Source: Devosia sp. FJ2-5-3
Lineage (GTDB): Bacteria > Pseudomonadota > Alphaproteobacteria > Rhizobiales > Devosiaceae
Assembly: GCF_029201545.1 (NCBI RefSeq)
Contig: NZ_CP104007.1
Coordinates: forward strand, 1,956,501 to 2,020,500
Direction: 5' to 3'
Length of the DNA: 64,000 bases
The notes beneath the pieces are model-generated. The model worked only from the letters and a program-made list of their open reading frames with translations. It had not been told where the DNA came from and searched no databases. The translations under genes were made by a program, and so were the position numbers. Below, one piece after another: positions 1-7,307 of the stretch (positions are counted from its first letter, which is position 1; each line of letters starts with the position of its first letter).

Positions 1-2
1 CC

Positions 3-209
3 GAAGTCAGCCAGTATTATCGCGATCTGGCTGAAGGGGGCGCCGTTCCCGACCTGCCGTTATTCGACGTTCCCCAGGCTGTCATCGAGGCTATGGATGA
101 CGACGATTCCTACGCGCTCCAGGAGGAGCTTAGGGCTTTTTTGCCCCGACGCTTGCAGGCCTTGGTCGAGTCGGCCCCGGTAGCTGCAAGCGAGTCGTCG
201 GACTCGTAG
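3..209 (+). CDS. Phage tail assembly chaperone, short product (5' end outside window)
   Basis: The reading frame is open from the window edge and stops at 207-209. It encodes 68 visible residues ending in a Glu/Ser/Asp-rich tail. It sits directly upstream of the tape measure gene, where P2-like phages carry gpE and lambda carries gpG. These proteins bind the tape measure and help tail tube assembly. The -1 frame is closed by a stop at 131-133 and then stays open from 134 to 364. This is the arrangement of a programmed frameshift gene, with the slip site at 137-143. No sequence motif beyond position and frameshift architecture supports the assignment. The true start is left of the window. Confidence 0.72.
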   Translation, partial: EVSQYYRDLAEGGAVPDLPLFDVPQAVIEAMDDDDSYALQEELRAFLPRRLQALVESAPVAASESSDS

Positions 210-364
210 CCCACGTCTTCAGCACGCCGATCCCGACCATAGAGGCTTGGGATTGGCACACCACGCTCGAATGGTACGCCGAGGCCCGGCATATCGACGA
301 CAGCAAGGCCAAGTTCCAGGCCGCAATTGCTGGCGCCCAGATCAAGAAGAAACCGAGGAAATAG
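3..364 (+). CDS. Phage tail assembly chaperone, -1 frameshift fusion product (gpE/E' type)
   Basis: A -1 slip at 137-143 joins the upstream frame to the frame that stops at 362-364. The extension adds about 73 residues, with WDWHTTLEWYAEARHID in its middle and a basic end (KKKPRK). A Trp-rich W-x-L-x-W-Y-A-E stretch is typical of the downstream part of tail chaperone fusions. In lambda (G/GT) and P2 (E/E+E') the fusion product recruits the tape measure to the tail tube, and the ratio of short to long product matters for assembly. The extension has no strong ribosome binding site of its own. It ends 3 nt before the tape measure ATG. Confidence comes from frame geometry plus the perfect heptamer; the product has not been compared to a database. 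Confidence 0.78.
137..143 (+). promoter_or_regulatory. Programmed -1 ribosomal frameshift heptamer
   Basis: The heptamer T_TTT_TTG is in phase with the upstream gene (codons 135-137, 138-140 and 141-143). It lies just after the last stop of the -1 frame at 131-133, so every ribosome slipping here reads to 364. This is a classic X_XXY_YYZ site and, as I recall, the same heptamer as in the P2 E gene. A GC-rich stretch follows, but I did not verify a stimulatory pseudoknot. Confidence 0.85.
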
Positions 365-367
365 ACG

Positions 368-2539
368 ATGGCACGCACGCTGATCGGCCAGCTCATTCTG
401 CGCATGCAGCAGAATGTGACCGCAGAGGCGCGTAAAGTCGAACAGGCCCTCGGCGGCATCGAAAGCAAGGCGCGCGCTCTGGGCAATATGCCCTGGGGTG
501 CGCGCATGCAGCGCCAGCTCGAACTGCTCAAAGTCTCCCCTCAGGAGGCTGCGGCGGTCCGCCGGAGCTGGGATAACCTGATGACCAGCATTCAGAACGC
601 TGGGCTCTCGGGCAAGAACAAGCGCTCCGCCATCGCTGACTGGCGCACATCCACCGTTGCGCACTTCGCAGATGTGCGGAACGCAATGGCGCAGACGGAG
701 GCGCGTGCCCGGAAATTTGCTGGTCGCCTTAGCGACTATATGAAGCCCTTGATGGTGGCGGGTGGGTTCTACACCGCTGCGTATGGTGGCGGCCTTCTCG
801 TCCGTGGCGGTCTAACCGCAGGCAGCGAGAGAGAGCGTGAAATCTTCCGCCAAGACATGGCCGGGATTCCGCTAAACGAACAGGCTGCAATTCAGGCCAA
901 GGCCGCGGAGCTTTCGCAGAGATATCGCAGTGTGGACGCCACCCAGATCATGGAACTGGCACGCACGGCCCGCAACACGATGGGCACGACCGAACGCGGT
1001 CTGGAAATTCTCGAACAGATGGTCGCCGGCTATGTGGCCACCCAGTCGGCCAAGGGGGTTGATGCGGCTCCTCAAGAGATTGGCCGCTTAATCCGTGGTC
1101 TCGACAATCTCGGTTTCAACGCCGGCGGCGAGATCGGCATCGAGCATATGCAGCAGATCATCGCTGGTGCTGTGCGGGCGGTTCAGATCGAGGGTTACGA
1201 ACTCGACATGGGCACCTACTTTGATTTCGCGCGCCGCGCAAAGATCGCTGGCCCAGCGCTCTCCGCGGACTTCATGACGTCGGTCGCGCCGGCGCTTATG
1301 CAGGACATGACAGCTCACGGTGCAGGTACTGCCATCGCCAGCGGCTATCAGGCTCTGGTGACTGGTAGCAGCGCCGTCGCGAGCAAGGTCAACCTCGCTG
1401 AACAGCGTCGCCTTGGGCTTCGTTCTGGCGAGGGCGGGCCGCAAGGCTTTGGCGGCTTAGTCGATGCCGGTCTATATGGCCAGAATCCGTACCAGTGGAT
1501 CAAGGAACACCTTGTTCCTGCGCTGGAGAGGGACGGCGTCAATATGGCCGATGAGACGGCTGTCTCCCAGGCGGTCGCCAAGATTTCGCGCAACACCATG
1601 GCTACCGGGCTTTGGACGCGGATGATCACTCAGCAAGACCAGATCGACCGCAACATGGAGTTGTATTCCCAAGCCATGGGGCCAGAGGCAGGCGCCATCG
1701 CCTCGGAACGCGATCCATTCGTTGCCTATGAGGGATTCCTGTCCTCGATGTCCAATCTGTCGGGCGCAATCGCCGAGCATATGGACATTATCGTCCCCGG
1801 TCTGAATTCCATGACCGACATGCTCAATGGCTTGGCCAATGCCGTCAAAGAGAACCCCCTTCTTGCGGCGGGTGGCGTTGCTGCTGCTGGCGCGGGCGCC
1901 TTCGCAATTGGCAGCGTGGCCTGGTCGTGGATTTCGGCCGGCCCGAGCCTGCAGACTGCCGCGACCATGCTCCAAGCCGCTGCCACGTCCCTACAGGGAG
2001 GTGGGTTGACGGACTTAGGCAACGGCGGCAAGGGCAAAGGCAACTGGCTCCAGAACCTTCTTGGCCTTGGAGCAACAGTTGCCGTGGCGGCCGGACCGGG
2101 CGTGCTGTCCGAGCTGACCAGCGGAAGCCCCTCTAGTGTCGAGGACTTTGACGCTCAGGTTGCGGAGCAGGGACGTATTAAGGCCCAGATGTGGGACTGG
2201 ATAAACTCACTCACGTCCAACCCGGGCCCTGCTGACCCCAGTCCTTACGAGCAATTTCGCGGTCAGGGCGCGAGCTGGGGACTCAACCCCGACGCAACCA
2301 GTGTGGACACCTCTGGCATCAGCGCCGTGGGAACGGAAGCCGACGTCGCAGCAGCGAAGCTGGGCGCCCTGAGCACCACGCTCAGGCCAATGGTGGACGT
2401 GAACCCCATCACCCGCCTGATAGCGCTGCTTGAGCGCGCCGTGGCACTTCAGCGGCAGCTCGGATCGGGGCCGGCCAGTGGTGGGAACCTCTCCAGCCGC
2501 GTAACGGCGGCCTATCCTGATTATGGAGTTGCACCGTGA
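368..2539 (+). CDS. Phage tail tape measure protein
   Basis: A 723-residue protein of largely helical, Ala/Gln/Glu-rich composition. Its N-terminal segment resembles P2/Mu-type tape measures. Hydrophobic glycine-rich stretches lie near residues 125-147 and 495-520, and the C-terminal third is low-complexity and Gly/Ser rich. It determines tail length by acting as a ruler inside the tube and is later ejected into the host envelope. Start ATG is preceded by AGGAAA. It follows the frameshifting chaperone by 3 nt and overlaps the gpU gene by 4 nt (GTGA), giving the order chaperone-tape measure-U-X-D of P2-like phages. At 723 residues it falls within the usual range for short to medium contractile tails. 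Confidence 0.88.
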   Translation: MARTLIGQLILRMQQNVTAEARKVEQALGGIESKARALGNMPWGARMQRQLELLKVSPQEAAAVRRSWDNLMTSIQNAGLSGKNKRSAIADWRTSTVAHFADVRNAMAQTEARARKFAGRLSDYMKPLMVAGGFYTAAYGGGLLVRGGLTAGSEREREIFRQDMAGIPLNEQAAIQAKAAELSQRYRSVDATQIMELARTARNTMGTTERGLEILEQMVAGYVATQSAKGVDAAPQEIGRLIRGLDNLGFNAGGEIGIEHMQQIIAGAVRAVQIEGYELDMGTYFDFARRAKIAGPALSADFMTSVAPALMQDMTAHGAGTAIASGYQALVTGSSAVASKVNLAEQRRLGLRSGEGGPQGFGGLVDAGLYGQNPYQWIKEHLVPALERDGVNMADETAVSQAVAKISRNTMATGLWTRMITQQDQIDRNMELYSQAMGPEAGAIASERDPFVAYEGFLSSMSNLSGAIAEHMDIIVPGLNSMTDMLNGLANAVKENPLLAAGGVAAAGAGAFAIGSVAWSWISAGPSLQTAATMLQAAATSLQGGGLTDLGNGGKGKGNWLQNLLGLGATVAVAAGPGVLSELTSGSPSSVEDFDAQVAEQGRIKAQMWDWINSLTSNPGPADPSPYEQFRGQGASWGLNPDATSVDTSGISAVGTEADVAAAKLGALSTTLRPMVDVNPITRLIALLERAVALQRQLGSGPASGGNLSSRVTAAYPDYGVAP

Positions 2540-2958
2540 CCCTGATGAGACTTGGTCCTGTGGAGTTTGACCTTGCGGTCAACCCGCAGGAAGTGACGCG
2601 GAAGACGCAGACCCCGTACGCGGTTCACCCCGTCGTCGGCGCCCGGCCAATTCGCGAGTTTACCGGCGAGGGCGACGGCACCTTCTCCATCACGGGCGTG
2701 GTGTTCCCCCATCACTTCGGTGGAGGACGGCTTGGTTTGGCGGCCCTCGAAATTGCCCGCCAGGCTCACACGCCCGTTCCATTCATGCGGGGCAACCTCG
2801 TTCCTCTGGGCTGGGTTCTCATCGAGGCCCTTGAGATCTCTGACAGTGAAATTGGCCAGTTCGGCATCGGCACGGAAGTGGGGTTCACCGCTACGCTCGT
2901 TCTCACCGATCGCCCCACTGTTGCGCTGGCGCCAGCAATCTTGAGCCTCTTCGCATGA
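2536..2958 (+). CDS. Phage tail protein, P2 gpU family
   Basis: A 140-residue protein starting with GTG inside the tape measure stop (GTGA overlap). It opens MTLMRLGPVEFDL and has the G-x-G-T-F-S-I-x-G-x-x-F-P strand pattern and the W-V-L-I-E segment typical of gpU. In P2, gpU is needed for tail completion at the head-proximal end or for tail termination. The next gene (gpX) overlaps it by 4 nt (ATGA). The tight overlaps show a single translationally coupled tail operon. Confidence 0.85.
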   Translation: MTLMRLGPVEFDLAVNPQEVTRKTQTPYAVHPVVGARPIREFTGEGDGTFSITGVVFPHHFGGGRLGLAALEIARQAHTPVPFMRGNLVPLGWVLIEALEISDSEIGQFGIGTEVGFTATLVLTDRPTVALAPAILSLFA

Positions 2959-3182
2959 ACACGAAATCCATCACCGTCACCGGCGAGGGCATCACGCTCG
3001 CGACGATCGTCTGGCAGCTCCTGAAAAGGCAGCCGGTCGGCTATGCGGAAACCGTCCTCGCACACAACCCGGGCCTGGCTGATCTCGGCCCGATCCTGCC
3101 CGTGGGGACTGTCGTTGTGTTTCCACTCGAGGCCATCCCATCCAATGAGGCAGAGCGCCCGCTAATCCGGCTCTGGGACTGA
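2955..3182 (+). CDS. Phage tail protein X, LysM-like (P2 gpX family)
   Basis: A 75-residue protein with a single LysM-like fold: VTGEGITLATIVW near the N terminus, a central Y-A-E-T-V-L-A-x-N-P-G-L-A-D and the end LPVGTVVVFP. P2 gpX is a small essential tail protein with this domain. The pattern of an early T-x-x-x-I, a middle L-x-x-N-P and a late G-x-x-V-x-P is the usual one for the family. It overlaps gpU by 4 nt and lies 1 nt before the gpD gene, the standard U-X-D order. Confidence 0.88.
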   Translation: MNTKSITVTGEGITLATIVWQLLKRQPVGYAETVLAHNPGLADLGPILPVGTVVVFPLEAIPSNEAERPLIRLWD

Positions 3183-3183
3183 A

Positions 3184-4302
3184 ATGCTCACAGGCATCGT
3201 CAAGGTTATAGTCGGGGGGCAGGATGTCACCTCCCGCTTCAGCCCGCGGCTAGAGACCGTCTCTGTCTCGCGCGCTGCTCGCGAGGCCAGCGACACCATC
3301 CAGATTTTGCTCGCCGACCCAGACGGCACAACGCTTATGCCTGACACCGGGGCACCCATCGTCGTGGAGATGGGCCATGTCGGTCGCGGCTCCGGCCAGG
3401 TCTTTGAAGGATTTGTAGATTCGGTGCGATCCAGCGGCGGCAAGGACAAGGGCCGCAAGCTGTCGATCGACGGCACATCGGTCGACAACAAGTCGAAGGT
3501 GAAGGCTCCGGGCTTACGCAGCAAGGCAGAGGCGACCTTTGGCGATGTTGCCAAAGAATGGGGTCAGAAGGCTGGCCTCAATGTCACGGTGGCTGGTTCT
3601 CTGTCCGGAGAATTCCGCGACTTCTGGATCATGCAGCAAGAGAGCTTCATGGGTTGGGGCCAGCGCATGGCGCGCGAGCTTGGCGCCTCGTTTAAAGTGA
3701 TCGGCGGCCGAGCCTTCTTCGCCCCGCTCAACGAGGGCATTTCGGCCTCGGGAAAGCAGCTCACGGGTATCCGAGCCGCGTGGGGAGAGAACCTGATCGA
3801 CTGGGACATCGCGCCCATGCTCGGCCGCCCACAATACGGCAAGGTCAAGGGGCGCTTCTACGATATCGAGAAGGCGAAATGGGAGGAGGTCGAGCAGGCG
3901 GTTAAGGACGCCGGAATCGACATCGACTTCCGGCAGTTGATTGGCAGCGCCACGAAGGACAACGCGACCCAATCGAGCAAATCCGTGTCTAAGGATTCGG
4001 AGCGCGAGAAGGGGCAGGGCAGTGTAACGATCACCGGCGATTATGCCGCGGAACCTGAGGCCTCTGTCACTGTGTCCGGCACACGCGCCGGGATCGACGG
4101 CACCTATCTGCTCGATTCCGTGACGCATAGCTATTCCAAGGGCGAGGGCTTCCGCTCATCCCTGACATTGCGCTTGCCATCAGAGGGCGCAGGCAAAGAT
4201 GCACGTGGCAGCGCCAGTAGTAGCTCAAGCGCCGGCTCCACGACTGGAACGCGAAACGGCATCGAAACAGTAGGTGGCGGCTTCGGCGGCTCGACCGTCT
4301 GA
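3184..4302 (+). CDS. Phage late control protein D / baseplate hub (P2 gpD family)
   Basis: A 372-residue gpD-family protein. It begins with a beta-rich region (VKVIVGGQDVTSRFSPRLE) of the VgrG/gp27-like hub fold, followed by the tubular domain. Residues 104-150 contain the K-x-P-G-L-R-S-K-A-E-A-T-F-G-D motif seen in gpD proteins. The last 40 residues are Ser/Gly rich. In P2-like phages the protein forms the hub linking tail tube and spike. It is the last recognisable tail gene. The next downstream ATG, at 4341, belongs to a broken endolysin copy. Confidence 0.88.
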   Translation: MLTGIVKVIVGGQDVTSRFSPRLETVSVSRAAREASDTIQILLADPDGTTLMPDTGAPIVVEMGHVGRGSGQVFEGFVDSVRSSGGKDKGRKLSIDGTSVDNKSKVKAPGLRSKAEATFGDVAKEWGQKAGLNVTVAGSLSGEFRDFWIMQQESFMGWGQRMARELGASFKVIGGRAFFAPLNEGISASGKQLTGIRAAWGENLIDWDIAPMLGRPQYGKVKGRFYDIEKAKWEEVEQAVKDAGIDIDFRQLIGSATKDNATQSSKSVSKDSEREKGQGSVTITGDYAAEPEASVTVSGTRAGIDGTYLLDSVTHSYSKGEGFRSSLTLRLPSEGAGKDARGSASSSSSAGSTTGTRNGIETVGGGFGGSTV

Positions 4303-4327
4303 CTTCCGTCGAATCCCACCCCATCAA

Positions 4328-4393
4328 ATAGGAGGCCTTCATGGCCAAACACAACTTCGCTGTCGCGTTGTCGGCGGTGCTCGTCCATGAGGG
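4328..4393 (+). repeat. Direct repeat copy 1: ribosome binding site and first codons of endolysin
   Basis: This 66-nt segment matches 6031-6096 at an offset of 1703 nt with 6 mismatches by eye, and the last 30 nt are identical. It carries the AGGAGG ribosome binding site, the ATG and 17 codons of the GH108 endolysin gene. The homology ends abruptly after the codons for His-Glu-Gly. Confidence 0.9.
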
Positions 4394-4469
4394 TGGAGGT
4401 ACTCACCGGTTAGGTACGAAACCGATTGCTCAATATGACATCATGTTAAGCAGGTCGACGACCGCATAG
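4341..4469 (+). pseudogene. Truncated endolysin start (broken copy of the 6044 gene)
   Basis: The reading frame starts MAKHNFAVALSAVLVHEG, nearly the same as the start of the intact endolysin (MAKINFAGALSAVLVHEG). It then diverges and stops after 42 residues at 4467-4469. It keeps a strong ribosome binding site, so a short peptide could still be made, but it lacks everything after the first catalytic-region motif. Either a second endolysin gene was deleted to a stub, or an insertion of foreign DNA duplicated or split the gene start. Its 3' part overlaps the end of the leftward 40-residue gene. Confidence 0.8.
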
Positions 4470-4552
4470 GCTCCCGGCCAGCCGTCCGATGACATTCCCA
4501 AGACTCTGGCTGCTAGAATAACGGCAAGTGCATAAACCGCCCAGATTGTCAT
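4430..4552 (-). CDS. Small membrane protein (40 residues), unknown function
   Basis: A 40-residue frame beginning MTIWAVYALAVILAARVLGM, one predicted membrane segment followed by a short polar tail with Trp, Asp and Tyr. The ATG is preceded by GGGGAAAGG, a fair ribosome binding site close to the start. It is the last of four short leftward genes between the two endolysin starts. I do not recognise a family. Small single-span proteins in lysis regions can be holin-like, but nothing here proves that. Confidence 0.45.
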   Translation of the reverse strand: MTIWAVYALAVILAARVLGMSSDGWPGAYAVVDLLNMMSY

Positions 4553-4728
4553 CGCCTTTCCCCGCTCGGCAATGGACGCAGCGGGCAGGGCGAGGGGCAA
4601 GAATTGGACCGCACAGGAGGCCTTCCGTGGTTAGGAACTGCGTCATGGCTTTTGGGCTCAGGTGGGTGCCTACCGGCGCGGTTCGTGTCCCAATGGTCGG
4701 CTGTGGGGCTTCCAATCCGGGCCGAAAC

Positions 4729-4971
4729 TCACGGCTTGCGTAGGACGCGATGCCATCCTTGGGCAGCATTCAGCTTTCGGTTTTGTTCCAAAACCATGGC
4801 ATTCAGCAGCGCTCTCACTGTTTCCTTGGCGCCTAGAGGGCCGACGGGTGACAGATAGGTCCGTCCGTTAATTCTTGCATGAATGACGTTCTGCTCGACG
4901 AAGTAAGTCGCCCTGTGCGTAGCGCCGTCGACGACCGCTTCGACATTATAGACGAGATTTCGCTGTTCCAC
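4729..4971 (-). CDS. Hypothetical protein, 80 residues, leftward prophage cargo
   Basis: An 80-residue soluble protein starting with GTG, with GGGAGG placed 5 nt upstream. The composition is balanced and globular. An early V-Y-N-V-E-A-V-V-D-G segment is followed by a Tyr/Phe strand, then I-N-G-R-T-Y-L-S-P-V-G-P-L-G, and a helical Lys/Arg-rich end. It lies opposite to the phage operon, inside the segment bounded by the duplicated endolysin start. I do not recognise the family. The ribosome binding site and normal amino-acid usage make it likely real. Confidence 0.6.
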   Translation of the reverse strand: MEQRNLVYNVEAVVDGATHRATYFVEQNVIHARINGRTYLSPVGPLGAKETVRALLNAMVLEQNRKLNAAQGWHRVLRKP

Positions 4972-5147
4972 TCACGCCTCCCCTCGTGATCTCTCTATCG
5001 GAGCTTGCCGAACCACGAATGGCCCGGCAAGTGTGGCGTCTACAATACTCACTATAGCTGAGTAACCTCAATCCTGGCGTCGCTGATCGCTGATATGGAC
5101 CGGCGCCGTTGTTCTCCGGCTTGGTCGGAATAAGCCGAATGCTTAGT

Positions 5148-5165
5148 AAAAAGCCCCACTGGGGC
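5148..5165 (-). terminator. Rho-independent terminator on the minus strand
   Basis: Read leftward, a GCCCC stem, a 3-nt loop, GGGGC and then a run of five T. It lies 63 nt past the end of the 33-residue leftward gene. It separates the two upstream leftward genes (79 and 33 residues) from the two downstream ones (80 and 40 residues). Confidence 0.65.
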
Positions 5166-5227
5166 AAACCAGCAGGGCTCTCACCTGAGGGCATGGGGGC
5201 GTGTGCCTTGAGGTGGCCCTTATCCTG

Positions 5228-5329
5228 TCACACGGGGGTAACTAAAGCCAAGGAGGTAAGCAAACCGGCGAGGGCAACAAGGCCCACGAGTAAACAGAGC
5301 GCAATTAAGCCGTAGAGAAACCGGTCCAT
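5228..5329 (-). CDS. Very short membrane protein (33 residues), unknown
   Basis: The frame is M-D-R-F-L-Y-G-L-I-A followed by a long uninterrupted Leu/Ala/Val helix and the end TPV, so it is almost entirely one membrane span. GGGAGG lies 8 nt upstream of the ATG. A longer in-frame start at 5635 is possible, but its extra residues look non-coding (Cys/Arg/Leu random composition), so the short start is chosen. A terminator hairpin follows at 5148-5165. I know of no family. It could be a membrane peptide of the toxin, holin or superinfection type, but this is only analogy. Confidence 0.5.
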   Translation of the reverse strand: MDRFLYGLIALCLLVGLVALAGLLTSLALVTPV

Positions 5330-5356
5330 CCCGTTCGCCTCCCAACGTGCGAAGTA

Positions 5357-5386
5357 GACCCCGCCAGTGCCGCCCATGGCGGGGTC
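5357..5386. repeat. Perfect 10-bp inverted repeat
   Basis: The arms GACCCCGCCA and TGGCGGGGTC are separated by 10 nt, between the 79- and 33-residue leftward genes. There is no T run on either side, so it is more likely a processing hairpin or weak terminator than a strong one. Confidence 0.5.
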
Positions 5387-5556
5387 TTCACGTCGCGGCT
5401 TAAGCCCCAAGCGCTGACGTGATGCCCTGACCTTACCACGGACTTTGAAAAAGAAAAGCAGCCCCGGCGCACCAAGTGCCAGGACTGCTAAGCGGGCCGG
5501 GGCAAGCTCGCAACTGCAGTATAGGCCGCCTAGCAGTTTTCGCCGTTCACAATATT

Positions 5557-5796
5557 TCACATCACAGGAGGCAGGCATGGCCGGGACTGTGACACCCCGG
5601 CATCGATGAGAAAAGGACGCAGCGGCGTTTCGCATGCCGGCGGCAAGTGCGCCAGCTCGATAGTGATATCGACCGCTTCGTCAAGCAGATGGATCAACGG
5701 TGCAGCGCCAGGCTCGCGAGACAGAACCGCCATTGCCCGTTCGAGATGGTCTCTCGCTTGCACATAGAGGAGGTGAGGCGGGGTGGTTGGCTTCAT
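5557..5796 (-). CDS. Hypothetical protein, 79 residues, leftward prophage cargo
   Basis: The frame begins MKPTTPPHLLYVQARDHLER and continues as an amphipathic helical protein (LSREPGAAPLIHLLDEAVDI). It has GGAGAG about 7 nt before the ATG. It is the first gene of a leftward group of four short genes placed between the broken and intact endolysin starts. The helical region could be a dimerising domain. I do not recognise the family. The direction, opposite to all neighbouring phage structural genes, is typical of a moron, a cargo gene with its own promoter. Confidence 0.6.
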   Translation of the reverse strand: MKPTTPPHLLYVQARDHLERAMAVLSREPGAAPLIHLLDEAVDITIELAHLPPACETPLRPFLIDAGVSQSRPCLPPVM

Positions 5797-6030
5797 TTCT
5801 CACTCTCCACTGTCCCCACGAGCGTTCTGCACCGCACTAGTTTCGCGGCGGAGAACGCCGGTCTGACAATTTGACAGAAATTCTTGGCACCAAACGAGAA
5901 GCCTGCCCCGCGTGGCAACAGGACAGGCTTCAAAAGGACGGATGCGCGAACTCAGTACTTGGCGCGCCGATCAACACTGCCAGCGGACAGTAAATGATCG
6001 CTTAATTGCCCGCACCCACTTGCAACATCG
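5797..6030. other. Intergenic stretch upstream of the leftward cassette, with hairpin at 5898-5931
   Basis: No convincing gene is seen. An 8-bp stem (GAAGCCTG and CAGGCTTC) with an 18-nt loop lies at 5898-5931, followed by AAAAGG. The segment should hold the promoter for the leftward genes and perhaps a terminator. I could not pick a clear promoter. Confidence 0.4.
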
Positions 6031-6096
6031 ATAGGAGGCCGTCATGGCCAAAATTAACTTTGCTGGCGCGTTGTCGGCGGTGCTCGTCCATGAGGG
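6031..6096 (+). repeat. Direct repeat copy 2: start of the intact endolysin
   Basis: Partner of 4328-4393. It contains the AGGAGG ribosome binding site and the codons through His-Glu-Gly of the intact gene. Confidence 0.9.
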
Positions 6097-6736
6097 CGAA
6101 TGGGCTGACCATCCGAAAGACCCAGGCGGCGCCACCATGAAGGGCGTCACGCTGGCCACCTATCGCCAGTATCGGCCGGGCGCCACCAAACAGCGGCTCC
6201 GCAATATCAGCAGTGATGAGCTGCTGCTCATCTACCGCGACGGCTACTGGAACAAGTTGCGCGGCGACGATCTGCCCGCCGGCGTCGACCTGGCCGTGTT
6301 CGACTTCGCCGTCAACAGCGGTCCAGCGCGCGCGGCGATCTATCTCCAGAACATCGTTGGCACTGCCCCAGATGGCAAGATCGGACCGCTCACCATCAAG
6401 GCGGTCAATGCCTACTGTGCCAAGTTCGGCGCCGCGCAGCTGGTTAACGAACTCTGCTCTCAGCGCCTGGCCTTCCTTGAGCGGCTGTCGACCTGGCCGA
6501 CATTTGGCAAGGGCTGGTCACGGCGCGTTGCCGAGGTGCGCAAGCAATCGATCGCCATGGCCGCAGCGGCACCGGCTGGCGGCGCTTCTGTCGCTCCGGC
6601 ACCGAAGCCCTCACCCATCCCCACAAGCGGCCTCCCTGAGCCCGCCAAGCCCGCCGGCATCAAGCCCGCCACCGTCATCGTCGCAATCGTCATCCTGGCC
6701 GCTCTTGCAGCGGCCTTTTTCTTTGTCAGGTTCTAG
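6044..6736 (+). CDS. Phage endolysin, GH108 family with peptidoglycan-binding domain and C-terminal membrane anchor
   Basis: A 230-residue muramidase-type lysin that cuts peptidoglycan at the end of the phage cycle. Residues 14-36 carry the GH108 signature with the catalytic Glu17 in V-H-E-G and then D-P-G-G-A-T-M-K-G-V-T. Residues 50-165 contain the usual Y-W-x-x-L-R-G-D-D-L-P, A-V-F-D-F-A-V-N-S-G and G-x-I-G-P-L-T segments of the associated peptidoglycan-binding domain. A Pro/Ala-rich linker follows (about 175-205), and the chain ends in a hydrophobic helix (about 208-228) closing with VRF. Many phage lysins of this family carry no such end; it suggests a tail-anchored protein. The start is fixed by AGGAGG 6 nt upstream. 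It is followed 12 nt later by another membrane gene. Confidence 0.9.
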   Translation: MAKINFAGALSAVLVHEGEWADHPKDPGGATMKGVTLATYRQYRPGATKQRLRNISSDELLLIYRDGYWNKLRGDDLPAGVDLAVFDFAVNSGPARAAIYLQNIVGTAPDGKIGPLTIKAVNAYCAKFGAAQLVNELCSQRLAFLERLSTWPTFGKGWSRRVAEVRKQSIAMAAAAPAGGASVAPAPKPSPIPTSGLPEPAKPAGIKPATVIVAIVILAALAAAFFFVRF

Positions 6737-6748
6737 GAGGCCGACACC

Positions 6749-7126
6749 ATGATCACCAGCATTGCAGCCGCTATCGCTCAGAACGTCGTCATGGGCTGGC
6801 TTGTGCGCCGCGCCCAAGAGCTTGCCGGGTTGGCCTTCGCCCTTATCCCGATCTACCTCGCTATGCCGCCCTCCATGCAGCAGGACGTCCAAGCTATCTT
6901 CACGGGGCAAGGTGGGGGTCTGACCATCTCGGCGGCCTTCGGCATCCTCTGGTATCTCTGGACGCAGTGGCAGTCCTACCGGGCCACCGTGGCCCCGCAG
7001 GTGGTTACCCAGGACGGCAGAAAAGCGGAGCTTCCCAAGGGGTCTTCCGCCGCCCGCCAGGCTGATGCGGTTGCTGCCGCTGCTCCTAAGCCTCGCACGC
7101 TCTGGGAGCGACTTACGCAAAGATAA
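6749..7126 (+). CDS. Phage membrane protein, possible holin
   Basis: A 125-residue protein directly after the endolysin. It has an N-terminal amphipathic start (MITSIAAAIAQNVVMGWLVR), hydrophobic segments at about residues 25-42 and 60-75 (ISAAFGILWYLWTQW), and a charged Ala/Lys/Arg C-terminal tail. Two spans with a basic tail next to an endolysin fit a class II holin-like protein. I do not recognise a named family and no functional motif is visible. Ribosome binding site: AGGAGG, 7 nt before the ATG. Confidence 0.6.
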   Translation: MITSIAAAIAQNVVMGWLVRRAQELAGLAFALIPIYLAMPPSMQQDVQAIFTGQGGGLTISAAFGILWYLWTQWQSYRATVAPQVVTQDGRKAELPKGSSAARQADAVAAAAPKPRTLWERLTQR

Positions 7127-7307
7127 ACAGCAAGAGGCCCGGTCGCGCCGGGGGGAGAGACCGAGCCAGCTTTGGTGCTGAATTAATTCTTCGCCCCTTC
7201 GCCAAGTAGAATACTAGCGCATTTAAAGTGAATTGGAAGTAGCAAATGTTTATTTGGGAGATGTTGCTTTGCTCAAAAGTAGTATCGCAACATACAATCG
7301 TGCCAGT

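Noticed and set aside
5047..5057. ACTCACTATAG, 11 bases matching the core of the T7 RNA polymerase promoter
   Set aside because: The bases upstream do not match the T7 recognition region, and no T7-like phage genes are present. Probably chance.
5330..5635. Longer form (135 residues) of the 33-residue membrane protein
   Set aside because: The additional residues include many Cys and Arg with no structure, and the inner ATG has the ribosome binding site.
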